From Nitrosovibrio sp. Nv6 (GTDB lineage Bacteria; Pseudomonadota; Gammaproteobacteria; Burkholderiales; Nitrosomonadaceae), in contig NZ_FODX01000007.1 in NCBI RefSeq assembly GCF_900110495.1, positions 1-64,000 on the forward strand: a stretch of 64,000 nt of DNA. Reading direction: 5' to 3'. Shown here piece by piece: positions 33,473 to 42,508 of the stretch. The translations under genes were made by a program, and so were the position numbers. Positions within the stretch are counted from its first letter, which is position 1. Each line of letters opens with the position of its first letter. The notes beneath the pieces are model-generated. The model saw nothing but the letters and a program-made list of their open reading frames with translations. It was not told the DNA's origin and did not search any database.

Positions 33473-33868
33473 CTAAAGGGTTGGATTCGGCTCGTGAGAA
33501 TAGGTCTTCTCATGCAATTCCTGACAACGCACACATCTTTCAGCGGTGGGAAGGACCATCAAGCGTTCGAAGCCAATTTCACCGCCGCACTCGATACAAT
33601 CGCCGAAATCCAATTCCGCCAGCCGCCTCAACGTAGCTTCCACTCCCCGCATCTCGTTTACCTGACGGTCTACGAGCGCAGCGTCCACGTCCACTAACAT
33701 GTCAGCCACCGACTCATCGCCCGGATCAGCCACGCTGCCCGCCAGATCGGCATAACGCTGATCTCCCGAGCGTTCCAGTTCCCCCCGGACTTCTTCCCGC
33801 AGTTCCAGATACCGATGCTGCAGCATTTCTTTCAGTTGCGCCAATTGGTCTTCGCTCAGTTTTGCCAT
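33473..33868 (-). CDS. DksA/TraR-type zinc-finger regulator
   Basis: The 131-residue protein has an N-terminal coiled coil (KLSEDQLAQLKEMLQHRYLE onward) and a C-terminal C4 zinc finger, CIECGGEIGFERL followed by CVRCQELHEK. Such proteins bind in the RNA polymerase secondary channel, like DksA. It is shorter than classic DksA (about 150 residues), and the coiled-coil tip lacks a clear match to the usual DxxDxA motif, so it may be a DksA-like paralogue. It is minus strand and convergent with the Smr gene. Confidence 0.88.
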   Translation of the reverse strand: MAKLSEDQLAQLKEMLQHRYLELREEVRGELERSGDQRYADLAGSVADPGDESVADMLVDVDAALVDRQVNEMRGVEATLRRLAELDFGDCIECGGEIGFERLMVLPTAERCVRCQELHEKTYSHEPNPTL

Positions 33869-34010
33869 GATGGATTATCTCCTATGTCCTTTGCCGCCAT
33901 TCGCCGCAACCCGCGGATTCATTCCTGTAAGTATGGCCCATACACGGTAAATTGCACTGGGAAGTTTTGTCGCATCAAAAGTGACAAGCCAGTTTTATGA
34001 ACCTCCAGGA

Positions 34011-34544
34011 TTACGAACCTTTCAGCTTTTTCAAATCCTCGATCACTTGAGCAGAGTTGCGCGAAGTGCTGGCCGATAGATAAATTCTGGCAATCCTGCC
34101 TTCCGGGTCGATAAGAAAAGTATTGCGCTTGGCCATACTACCGTCACCCCGAAGCGAACCATATCGTGCGGCCGTTTCGCCCTTGCTATCCGCCAGAAGC
34201 GGGAACGGAAGATTATATTTTTTGGCAAAACTCGCATGACTCCCGGCATCATCCACACTCACCCCAACCACCCGCGCACCCAGGTCTTCAAGCTCGCCGA
34301 TGTCGTCACGAAATTTACAGGCCTGTTCGGTGCAGCCCGGCGTGTCATCCTTGACATAAAAATACAGCGCCAGCCACTGGCCGCGAAAATCCACCAGCTT
34401 ACGTGTTTTGCCGTCCTGATCGGGAAGGCTGAAATCCGGCGCCGGCTGACCTACCTTCAGCGCAGGCGCCTCGGCACGTATCGCGTGACTTGAGAACAAC
34501 AGAACCACCGCCATCAATGCCGCGAACATTCCCAGTGATTTCAT
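34011..34544 (-). CDS. exported peroxiredoxin (PrxQ/Bcp type)
   Basis: This 177-residue thiol peroxidase reduces hydroperoxides. It has an N-terminal signal peptide (MKSLGMFAALMAVVLLFSSH) and then a thioredoxin-fold AhpC/TSA domain. The motif DDTPGCTEQACKFRDDIGEL carries the peroxidatic Cys and, five residues later, the resolving Cys of the PrxQ/Bcp class. Export is unusual for Bcp and suggests defence of the periplasm. Monocistronic, minus strand. Confidence 0.91.
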   Translation of the reverse strand: MKSLGMFAALMAVVLLFSSHAIRAEAPALKVGQPAPDFSLPDQDGKTRKLVDFRGQWLALYFYVKDDTPGCTEQACKFRDDIGELEDLGARVVGVSVDDAGSHASFAKKYNLPFPLLADSKGETAARYGSLRGDGSMAKRNTFLIDPEGRIARIYLSASTSRNSAQVIEDLKKLKGS

Positions 34545-34615
34545 AGCACCCCTCCATCATTCATTTGATTCAGTCCTCCACCACGCGTCAATTACTGCTA
34601 CTCCTACCAGATCTT

Positions 34616-35878
34616 TTAACTGTCAGCCACATTCAATTTCCTGACTGGCCAAACCCACACTCGCAACAACAGCGCCGCGCAAGCTGCCAATCCACCTGCA
34701 AAAAAGAATGCCATTGCCGCGCTTTGGAGCTGCCAGATCGATCCGAACAGCAATCCCGCAGGAATCGCTGCAATGCCTACCATCAGATGATACCAGCCGA
34801 AAGCGGTTCCCCGCTCGCGAGGGGCTGCGTAATCGCTGATAATGGCTCGCTCTGCCCCTTCGCTCATGCCCGCACAAAGGCCATAAAAAATGCTTACTGC
34901 CCACAGCCCCGCACCATACTCAACCATGCCAAGCATCAGGAACGAGAGCGAGAATGTCGTCCAGCCGATCAGCATCAACGTCCCGCGCCCCAGGGTATCG
35001 GCCAGTTGCCCGCCCCAGGTGGAAGTGGCGGCTTTGCAAAGATTTAACGCCGACCACAGTAATAATAATTCGACTGTGCCCCCACCCAATTGGTGCCCCA
35101 GCAGCAGGATAAAAGTCTCCGAAGCGCGGGCAAATGTGAATAGCATCAGCACCAGAAGGTAGCGCCGCATCGGCAAGGATAATACGGACCAGCGCAAAGG
35201 CGGCAGTACTACCGGAGCAGAAGCAGCGGGATAATTGGCGGAAGCTTTTTCATCCTGCACACCCACCCCGAGCAGCAGCACCGCGACAAAGCCCGGAACC
35301 GCTGACCACAGAATCACCTCGGTCAGGCTCAGGCCCGACCATGCCAGCACAGCTGCCGCGGCCAGACTTCCCGCCACCGCCCCGCCATTATCCATGGCCC
35401 GGTGATAACCAAACGCGTAGCCATGCATTCCGGGTGGTGTCGCATCCGCCACCAGCGCGTCGCGCGGCGCGCTGCGAAGGCCCTTGCCGACGCGGTCGAT
35501 ACTGCGCAACACCAGAATCATCGGCCAGGAACCAGCCAGCCCCAGCAATGGCCGGGCGATGTTGGAAAGTGTATAGCCAGTCACCGCCAGCCCTTTGCGC
35601 CGCCCGCTCATGACGTCCGAATGCCGCCCCGACCACAGCTTGAGCAGGCTCGCTATTGCATCGGCAACACCCTCGATCAAACCCAGTGCCACCGGCCCCG
35701 CGGCCAGCACAGTCGCCAGCAATATCGGAATAAGCGGAATGACGATATCTGAAGCGAAATCGTTGAAGAAACTGACCAGGCCGAGAACGATGACGGTACG
35801 TGGCAGCTTTTCGTGTTTTCTTTGATCAGCGGTGCCGCTGTCAGGATTGCTTGGAGGTGGGGAGCCGGATTTATCCAT
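34616..35878 (-). CDS. major facilitator superfamily transporter
   Basis: The 420-residue protein has about 12 hydrophobic helices and the MFS family loop DRVGKGLRSAPRDALVADAT after the fourth helix. N- and C-terminal halves are of equal size. The N-terminus is hydrophilic and probably cytoplasmic. Substrate is not recognisable; drug, sugar or organic-acid export are all possible. It is the last gene before tRNA-Arg and the last one clearly in core sequence. Confidence 0.88.
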   Translation of the reverse strand: MDKSGSPPPSNPDSGTADQRKHEKLPRTVIVLGLVSFFNDFASDIVIPLIPILLATVLAAGPVALGLIEGVADAIASLLKLWSGRHSDVMSGRRKGLAVTGYTLSNIARPLLGLAGSWPMILVLRSIDRVGKGLRSAPRDALVADATPPGMHGYAFGYHRAMDNGGAVAGSLAAAAVLAWSGLSLTEVILWSAVPGFVAVLLLGVGVQDEKASANYPAASAPVVLPPLRWSVLSLPMRRYLLVLMLFTFARASETFILLLGHQLGGGTVELLLLWSALNLCKAATSTWGGQLADTLGRGTLMLIGWTTFSLSFLMLGMVEYGAGLWAVSIFYGLCAGMSEGAERAIISDYAAPRERGTAFGWYHLMVGIAAIPAGLLFGSIWQLQSAAMAFFFAGGLAACAALLLRVWVWPVRKLNVADS

Positions 35879-35909
35879 AACCCGAATATTAGCGTAAAAT
35901 GCAGCGAGG

Positions 35910-35985
35910 GCCCTGGTAGCTCAGTGGATAGAGCAACCCCCTCCTAAGGGGTAGGTCACACGTTCGATTCGTGTTCAGGGCGCCA
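35910..35985 (+). tRNA. tRNA-Arg (anticodon CCT)
   Basis: The 76-base sequence folds as a standard tRNA. The acceptor arm GCCCTGG pairs with TCAGGGC (one G-T pair), the D arm contains AGCTCAGTGGATAGAGC, the anticodon stem-loop ACCCC-CTCCTAA-GGGGT gives anticodon CCT (reads AGG), and the T arm contains GTTCGATTC. The 3' CCA is encoded. Core genes end here and accessory sequence begins, so it is a likely integration site. I do not find a second copy of its 3' end in the window. Confidence 0.97.
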
Positions 35986-36417
35986 GTATTCACAAGGCTT
36001 CTATCGATTTTCGTCTTTTTCAGAACTTACTGGATCAGGGAAATGTAACCAATTTGTAACCGCTATTTGTCTATGGTACGCGGTCACCTTGGCAACCGAG
36101 TTACAAGCAAATTGTCCGGCATTTATTACCTAATCCGGGCAATAGACACAGGATTGATCGGTCATTTCCAACGACGCCGGGAATGCCCGGGCGCCTTCTC
36201 AAAGACGAATGACAGGATCCCGCTTGGATAGGGGCGATGCGTCTGCATCAAGGCTTGAACGCTGCACAGTTAGCGTTGATAGCCCCGCACTTTTAACTCA
36301 CGAAGCAAAGCCAAGGCTGCAATGATCAACGGAGCGTCCGCTGCATTCTCTGCAGGTTGTAGTCCTGAAATCCCAGCACAGTTTGTCTTTAAATCACGTT
36401 TTTTAGCATTTCAACTC
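35986..36417. other. gene-free stretch after tRNA-Arg
   Basis: No credible gene. It contains the GC-rich inverted repeat CGCCGGGAATGCCCGGGCG near 36177. A short reverse-strand frame (about 36282-36425, ending at a TAA) lacks a start codon and may be a gene relic. No integrase is present. Confidence 0.4.
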
Positions 36418-36446
36418 TTGGTACAGTCTTGCCAGAAAGCTATATT
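36418..36446 (+). promoter_or_regulatory. candidate promoter for the membrane-protein/Mom-like operon
   Basis: TTGGTA (36418-36423) and TATATT (36441-36446) are 17 bases apart, about 95 bases before the first gene of the operon. The surrounding sequence is AT-rich. Confidence 0.5.
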
Positions 36447-36544
36447 TTTTAGTTACTGGTAATATAGTTTTACGTATAACGTGGAGAGTGATAGCAGAAA
36501 GTCGACAATCGAGGGAACTGTCGGCCTAAGCAGGAGGAATAAAA

Positions 36545-37570
36545 GTGCTCTATTTGTTTAATTCCGCATATACCCCTACCTACTTCGAGAACATATACCG
36601 ACTGATAGGCCTGCCAAATGGAAGCAGGGTCGATATGAGATACTCTGAAAACGTCAATGCTCCCCGCCCGGAGACCGACGCGAATATGAGGGGCGCTACC
36701 TGTGTTATTTGCTACGTCGATCGTTTTGCTGAAAAGTACGTGTATTACCCATTTAGAAGGGGCAAAATCATATCCATTGTTCGAGAACAAGGAAGGGTTT
36801 TTTATCACGTCGAACTAGAGTCACATTGTCATAGCCAATCGCCGTCAGACTTCACTAAAGAGATTCAGAGAGTTGTCCCAAGTTCTCCACGTTTGACTAA
36901 CAACGATCCAATATGTGGTGCAGACGGGCTGTATTGTATCGACGGACCCGATCCTGCTGCCTGGGTAATAGCAGGCGACAGTTGGTCGAAAGCTGTTGAG
37001 CAAATATATCAGACACAATCTTTCAAAACTTGTGTGCCTGCGCTATTTTTTACAGAGATCATGAGTAACGGCAAGAAGCCCGGCGCCGGTGAAGATGGAC
37101 TAGAGCTACATGCAAATACGAATTACCATTTGACCGTCCACTATAAATATCCTCAGCAGCGAGGGGATGGCCGGCGACGGCGCATATATATCAAAATGGG
37201 AAACGAAATAAATCGAGAGTTTAGCGTGGGAAGCGCATCGGACCGGTTAACTGTGCCCTTTAATTTGCCAGTATTGGATTTTTCAACCGGGGCTATCGCT
37301 ATTGAGACTATCGTCGAGGGGAAGGATTCTACGTGGGACGAAATTAGATATACGGCCCCAATTTCATTCCGTACAAGTATATGGCGAACAAACGTGCTTT
37401 TATTCGGCCTACTGTTCCTTGTCTCCTTTCTTGATGAGTTTTGGCAAGCAGAATGGGACTTTTTGAACACACATGCATGGATCTCCACTTTCTTTCAATT
37501 TTTTAAATTTACCCTTGTTATATGGGCAATATTCTCCTATCGGGGAAAGCTTAAGTTACCCGGCCTATGA
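36545..37570 (+). CDS. uncharacterised protein with two C-terminal membrane helices
   Basis: I do not recognise a named family. The 341-residue protein starts at a GTG with a perfect AGGAGG site 8 bases upstream. The N-terminal third (YLFNSAYTPTYFENI, then CYVDRFAEKYVYYPFRRGKI) has a beta-strand-rich look. A central part includes HLTVHYKYPQQRGDGRRRRI. Two hydrophobic segments lie at about 283-296 and 312-331, followed by a short basic tail, so the bulk probably faces the cytoplasm and is anchored at its C-terminus. The next gene overlaps its stop by 4 bases (ATGA), so the two are co-translated. An effector or sensor role in defence is inference from context only. Confidence 0.75.
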   Translation: MLYLFNSAYTPTYFENIYRLIGLPNGSRVDMRYSENVNAPRPETDANMRGATCVICYVDRFAEKYVYYPFRRGKIISIVREQGRVFYHVELESHCHSQSPSDFTKEIQRVVPSSPRLTNNDPICGADGLYCIDGPDPAAWVIAGDSWSKAVEQIYQTQSFKTCVPALFFTEIMSNGKKPGAGEDGLELHANTNYHLTVHYKYPQQRGDGRRRRIYIKMGNEINREFSVGSASDRLTVPFNLPVLDFSTGAIAIETIVEGKDSTWDEIRYTAPISFRTSIWRTNVLLFGLLFLVSFLDEFWQAEWDFLNTHAWISTFFQFFKFTLVIWAIFSYRGKLKLPGL

Positions 37571-38331
37571 TTTATGATGTTCTAGAAACGCGCATAGCGC
37601 GGATCCCTCGAATTGATGCGGACGATTTCCTAGCTCGATTCGAAATTCTCGGGAATGTCGGTTTGGGTGTGTGGCATTGGGGGTTGCATGATGGGGACGA
37701 TCTGATATCGGTAATCACCTTTGGAACAACCTGCTTTGGTGGAAAACGAGGCTGGATTGCAAAAGTGGCAATCACAAATGGTGTCCGGGTCCTACAACTC
37801 TGTCGTGGAGGTACTTTGCCGGACATTACAAAAGGGGTGCCTAGTAGGGCAATTTCGTTGGCGTGTAAAGCGATGCGCCAAGTCTATGGACCGTTTATCG
37901 CGGTTGCATACGCCGATGAGGCTTTAGGGGAAATAGGAACTATCTATCAGGCCTCGGGAGCTCTATACACTGGGATGACTAAGCCAAAAGGCCAAGCAAA
38001 TTACTTAATAGATGGCAAACTAAAGAGTGCTTGGCAGGTCCGTAGGATCTTTGGTACGCGCGATAGGAAATGCTTAGCCAAAATTGATCCAAACATAAAA
38101 GTAATCCTTTTAAAACCGAAGCATCGATATTTGTTTGTGTGCGCACATAAGGAAGTAAAGAAACGGATAATGAATGCCTTAGCTGAATATATTCGGCCTT
38201 ATCCAAAAAGACACTTGACTAGCTTAGGTGACCCACAGCCCTGCTTACCGCTCTCCAAATCAATAATGACGAATTCTCCGATAACAACAGGGCATCAATG
38301 TGTTGAACCTCTGCTTTCGGTAGAAAAATAA
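37567..38331 (+). CDS. Mom-like GNAT-fold acyltransferase
   Basis: The 254-residue protein resembles the Mom family, phage DNA-modification enzymes of the GNAT fold that alter adenine. The shared features are SRAISLACKAMRQVYGPFIA, then the diagnostic VAYADEALGEIGTIYQASGA with YTGMT after it, and a KPKHRYLFVC stretch near the C-terminus. The family normally lies in phages and modifies DNA to evade restriction. Here it is the second gene of a coupled pair with a membrane protein, next to a nuclease-STAND gene. A different acylated target is possible, so only the fold and family are claimed. The last 35 residues look variable. Confidence 0.7.
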   Translation: MIYDVLETRIARIPRIDADDFLARFEILGNVGLGVWHWGLHDGDDLISVITFGTTCFGGKRGWIAKVAITNGVRVLQLCRGGTLPDITKGVPSRAISLACKAMRQVYGPFIAVAYADEALGEIGTIYQASGALYTGMTKPKGQANYLIDGKLKSAWQVRRIFGTRDRKCLAKIDPNIKVILLKPKHRYLFVCAHKEVKKRIMNALAEYIRPYPKRHLTSLGDPQPCLPLSKSIMTNSPITTGHQCVEPLLSVEK

Positions 38332-38674
38332 ATCAGTTCCATTGTCGGATGAGGGATAGGTCTTTTTAACAAGATTTTAAACTGCGCGTGTCATTCTATT
38401 GTAAGTTTGGCGCTGATAAATGATTGAATCAGAGTTGGCTAGCAGCAATCAGGGCGATGCTTAAAGATTCGAATGCCACCCTATCCGCCAATGATTTTTT
38501 GAAAAACAACGACATACATAGGCTATTGTTTCTAACCCACCATCCAACCCCCCCCCAACTTCTTTACGACTAGTCGATACGACTCTATTCGAGAAGTGGT
38601 TTCAAGTCTAGTTAAAACACGAGTGTTATCGCATAGGTCGTCCTTTCGAGTATGCACCTCCTGGTCCAAGGCGA
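38332..38674. other. gap between convergent operon and STAND gene
   Basis: No gene supported. It contains a homopolymer run of C at about 38548 and scattered AT-rich stretches. A 38-codon plus-strand frame from about 38458 has no ribosome binding site. Confidence 0.4.
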
Positions 38675-41600
38675 TCAACTAGGTAAGGAAACGCGGTGAT
38701 TGTCTGTACGGCTTTGCACAGCGCGTAGCACCGTCATTTTGAGAGACGCAAGCTGCACAATCCATGAAGAAAAGCCGTCTCCGTGCATCTGTCGCCAGTA
38801 CCCGACCGACAACTCTGGTCCCCCGCCGCTTAACGCGTTAACTTCCTGGCGCAGGGAGGCTGACTCCGCCATGGATAGCAGTGCTGCGAGCCGTTCCGTC
38901 TCTGTATCGATCTCTGCACTGGCGCTAGCAAGCGCCTTACATTCTGCCGGAGGCCGATTATCGGTCGCACAGGCAAATGCATAGATTGCAGATTTCTCAA
39001 ACAGTGCGGCAGAGAGCGAATCGAAGATTCTGCTCGCCGGGTTTTCCACGGGTATGAGGTCTAGTTCGCCCAGCCACGATATATCCGTCAGAGGGAGCGG
39101 TAGGAGCGTATCGATGCCTGATACTGCTTGATCCGGAAAGGGTACTTCGGAAGCAACCGGTACGATGGTAAGCCTGCGCCCAAGCCCGCAGGCCTCCCGA
39201 AGGGGTAAGGCAACTTTCGCCAGGGCAGACCACCATTCCTCTAAATTATCCAGAAAAACGATGACGTTGGCTATCAGGTATGGCCATGGACCGGTGGTTT
39301 CATGCTCGGGTTGGCAAACAGCCTGAGCACGATAGCCCGCCGCTGCCACAACCCTCTCGATTTCCGCATTCAATTGTTGGGCGGCTCGATCGATATGCTG
39401 CTGAATGCTTGCCGAAACCAATCGAAGCACATTATTCCGATTCGCGGACTTCACCAACCGCGGGTTCAATAGATGCGCTTTTGTTTGGCGCGCCCCGGCC
39501 GCTCCTATCACCAAGCGTGCCTGTTCCAATATTTCCTTGAGCTGAAAAAGGGAGGGCGGCGGATCGTCTCCCACCAAATCCCAAGGTTCGTTGTAAATAG
39601 CACTATCAGTTTGCACAAGAACGTCGGTTATCCGGGAGTAGGCTACGGCAGCCCGTTCCGGCAAATTAAGCAAATCACGTAAAAAATCTGCGGCACAGTG
39701 ATTGAGGACGCTTTGCAGGTCGGAAACCCCGAGGCCGGACGTCCTACCTTCGACTACTGCTGCATCTGGTGGTCGAACAAGTTCACGAGAGCGATCGTAG
39801 ATTACGCCCAGCGCTCGAAGATGGCTGTTATCGGCCTTGCCACGCAACATGCTGTTTAGCGTTCGCTCGAGAGCTGGGACAAGGCCGTCTAGAAGTTGAA
39901 TTGCTTCGCAGAGATACTGGCTCACCCCTGTTGGCGCGATTTGCTGCGCTACTGCGGCAATCCAACGCTTGTTTCGCGTGGGAAACACGTCGGCAAGAAG
40001 GTTGTCACGCTGTATACGCTTTTGAACGATTGTATGATCACCCAGTCCAGCCGATTTTCCGTCTGGTGCCATAGCAGTGGAAATGATCAATTGAGCAGTT
40101 GGCACAAGAGCCAGCAGAGTCCGGCACAATTCGATCACGGCCTCATGCAAATCGGGCTGCAACCGATCAGAAATGTAGAAAATGTCGGCGCAGGCAGCAA
40201 GGCCCTCAGGCTCCTGTCGCAGTATGGTCGGTGATATCCACGGCACTTCACGCTGGAGCCGTTGCAGAAGCGCATCTTGGCCAGCTCTTTCAACCCAGCT
40301 TCTTGCTAGTTTCGGTGCGAGCGAACCGGCTGTTTCAAGGAGCGTTACTGCGTCCGCCAATGGCATGTCAAGCAGACCGACATCGCGCTGCCCAACGGTC
40401 CTTATCAGCCACTCCGGAAATTCGCTTCCGATACAAGCCGCCAAGAATTCTGTTAGAGCTTCATTACTCGGTTGCTGATGAAGCATCTGTTGCAGCGGTC
40501 TCTGGACGTGTTCAAGAAGTGTCAGGCGATATTCCTGATGCGCAGCTTCTCGCAGGAGAGAGGCAGCCTCGAAATGCTGCGCCAATTGTTCGGGCATGAA
40601 TTCTGCAGTATTAGCGACCGCAAAGGTGGCAGCCATCGTAAACTGTGTCTTGGGGAGATTGAGCCGCTCCACGACCTTCAGCCAGTGCGCCACCGTGTTG
40701 CCGATGCTGCCGATATCCAGCCCCCTTAAGATGGCAGCCAAAAGTTCCAGGTTCCCATCCTTGGCTACAATATCGGAAGCTCCCGACATGATCCCGTCCG
40801 CGAGATCGGAGTTCATAGCGATCGTGCGCGCTACAAACCCCTCGATTTCGCTTGGAGCAATCAACGCCATTGCCCGACGGACGGTTTGCGCCATCGTAGG
40901 TGGGGGCGTTTCGTGAATAATTTCTGCAAGTGCTTTCGCCCGAATTTGGTGCAGACTTGAGATACGGTTTTCCGCCGGGACCATGCAAACTAGATGCTCG
41001 TCGATGAGCCGCCGTAAAGCTGCGAAAAGCTCACTCTCAGTTAGCGAAAGGACCGCTCCAAGCAGGCCGACATCGAGCGTAGCCCCTGTTCGACCGGCAA
41101 CGGAAGCAAGCCGAAGGATTTCCAGTTCTCTGTACCGCTTCTCGCGTAAACGGCGATCAACTTGTTCCGTAAGGACGAGCGAGAGCCTTTCTCCTTGGGA
41201 CAGGAGGTGCGTGTACTCCAGGAGAAGCCCGCCGGCCGTTTCCCACGGTTCCCGCCAGCTATTCCACTTGGTTCGCTTGCTGGAAGCTAGTTCTGCCCAG
41301 ATTCGCTTTGCAAGCAAATCGTCCGGTTTTTCTCTAATCTCGATTGCGAGGCTTCGGCGGGCGATAAGCAGCATATCTTCTTCGCGTAGAGACCCGAGTA
41401 TGAGAATGTTATCTTTTGTTGAGCACTCGCTAGCCAGGGTATCCCACAGGCTGTTACGAGCCCGACCGACGTCATCAAGGACGAATCCGATTGGCATACG
41501 TGCAGTTGCTCTAAACGTGGCCGCAAGCCGAAGCAGTTCGGTAACGTGTTCAACGGTAGCGATGTCCCTAATCCTGAACCACCGAATTGTGTGACGGCTT

Positions 41601-42508
41601 TGCCGCGCGGTTTGCCACATTAGTCCCGACTTCCCGGAACCGGAAGGTCCGGTAATAAGGGCAGCTCTGCGTCGTTCAAGGGCCTCCAGCACGCGCATCG
41701 TTGCCTCAGGCCGTTCGGCAAGCAGACCCGCAGCCACGTGTCCCGGTTGGACGTTAGTACCAAGATAGAAGTTTGGATCGTCAAATGGCGTTAGAAAATC
41801 GACGGGCTCGCAGTATCCTTTCTTGATTGCAGCATGGAGATCCTCAACCGATATCGTTCCGGCCAGTCTTACGATCTCTTGGTCGATATCCGATATGGAA
41901 AACGACAAGAAATCTTTGGGGGCACGCGTTCCGTTGTCGTCGGAGAGGCACCCGACGTGGTCTGCAATCGCTGCAAAGTAGACGCTCGCGGCGATAGGTG
42001 CGCACCCCAGCTTGTCCACAAGCAGATCAATGCCGTTTTCCAAGGGCGAGGGCGCGATCAGAATACTTGTCTTTGTAAGCCACTTTTTCGCAAGTCGATG
42101 ACCTGCGACCAGTGGCTTGAGCGACGTGATGTTTTGCAGTGGATGCAGGGCACTAGGCGGGATTGCAGTACCCACGATCTCCCGTTCTAGAACCAAGATC
42201 AGTTGGCTTGGAGACACGGTTGCTGTTTCGGCCCTTGTCCAAAGCTGCCCGACATATTTTGTTACGTCGCCATTGGGTGTGGGTCCCAAGTGGCCGCGTC
42301 GAGACTTTATTTGCACGAATGCTGAGCGGTCGAAGCCGAGCAATTCGGCGTCATCACTACCTTCAGGAACGACACCTCCATAGTCGAGGTCGCCGTTCCA
42401 GCATCTGACTGCTAACCAAGCGGAGATAGCGTCTTGGTAGCGGAATCCTCGACCCGCATGTGACCCGGAGCGTGAAGATGTGTTCTGCGTTGATCGAGAT
42501 TTGGGCAT
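38675..42508 (-). CDS. Cap4/DUF4297-type nuclease fused to a STAND NTPase (putative antiviral sensor)
   Basis: This 1277-residue protein has three parts. Residues about 15-200 match the Cap4/DUF4297 dsDNA endonuclease domain: GRGFRYQDAISAWLA (19-33), EGSDDAE (49-55) and the QIK catalytic element (66-68), the usual D/E...D...QxK arrangement. A STAND/AAA+ ATPase core follows, with Walker A GPSGSGKSG (287-295) and Walker B IGFVLDDV (340-347). The C-terminal 700 residues are helical and repeat-like, as in ligand-sensing arms. The layout is that of Avs-type antiviral STAND proteins, in which target recognition oligomerises the protein and activates the nuclease. The sequence looks intact, with no frameshift. 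It converges with the Mom-like operon; there is no obvious partner gene. Confidence 0.85.
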   Translation of the reverse strand: MPKSRSTQNTSSRSGSHAGRGFRYQDAISAWLAVRCWNGDLDYGGVVPEGSDDAELLGFDRSAFVQIKSRRGHLGPTPNGDVTKYVGQLWTRAETATVSPSQLILVLEREIVGTAIPPSALHPLQNITSLKPLVAGHRLAKKWLTKTSILIAPSPLENGIDLLVDKLGCAPIAASVYFAAIADHVGCLSDDNGTRAPKDFLSFSISDIDQEIVRLAGTISVEDLHAAIKKGYCEPVDFLTPFDDPNFYLGTNVQPGHVAAGLLAERPEATMRVLEALERRRAALITGPSGSGKSGLMWQTARQSRHTIRWFRIRDIATVEHVTELLRLAATFRATARMPIGFVLDDVGRARNSLWDTLASECSTKDNILILGSLREEDMLLIARRSLAIEIREKPDDLLAKRIWAELASSKRTKWNSWREPWETAGGLLLEYTHLLSQGERLSLVLTEQVDRRLREKRYRELEILRLASVAGRTGATLDVGLLGAVLSLTESELFAALRRLIDEHLVCMVPAENRISSLHQIRAKALAEIIHETPPPTMAQTVRRAMALIAPSEIEGFVARTIAMNSDLADGIMSGASDIVAKDGNLELLAAILRGLDIGSIGNTVAHWLKVVERLNLPKTQFTMAATFAVANTAEFMPEQLAQHFEAASLLREAAHQEYRLTLLEHVQRPLQQMLHQQPSNEALTEFLAACIGSEFPEWLIRTVGQRDVGLLDMPLADAVTLLETAGSLAPKLARSWVERAGQDALLQRLQREVPWISPTILRQEPEGLAACADIFYISDRLQPDLHEAVIELCRTLLALVPTAQLIISTAMAPDGKSAGLGDHTIVQKRIQRDNLLADVFPTRNKRWIAAVAQQIAPTGVSQYLCEAIQLLDGLVPALERTLNSMLRGKADNSHLRALGVIYDRSRELVRPPDAAVVEGRTSGLGVSDLQSVLNHCAADFLRDLLNLPERAAVAYSRITDVLVQTDSAIYNEPWDLVGDDPPPSLFQLKEILEQARLVIGAAGARQTKAHLLNPRLVKSANRNNVLRLVSASIQQHIDRAAQQLNAEIERVVAAAGYRAQAVCQPEHETTGPWPYLIANVIVFLDNLEEWWSALAKVALPLREACGLGRRLTIVPVASEVPFPDQAVSGIDTLLPLPLTDISWLGELDLIPVENPASRIFDSLSAALFEKSAIYAFACATDNRPPAECKALASASAEIDTETERLAALLSMAESASLRQEVNALSGGGPELSVGYWRQMHGDGFSSWIVQLASLKMTVLRAVQSRTDNHRVSLPS

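Noticed and set aside
36282..36425. Short reverse-strand frame ending LRELKVRGYQR
   Set aside because: No start codon and no recognisable family; at most a relic.
38458..38574. 38-codon frame in the gap before the STAND gene
   Set aside because: No ribosome binding site and crosses a C homopolymer.
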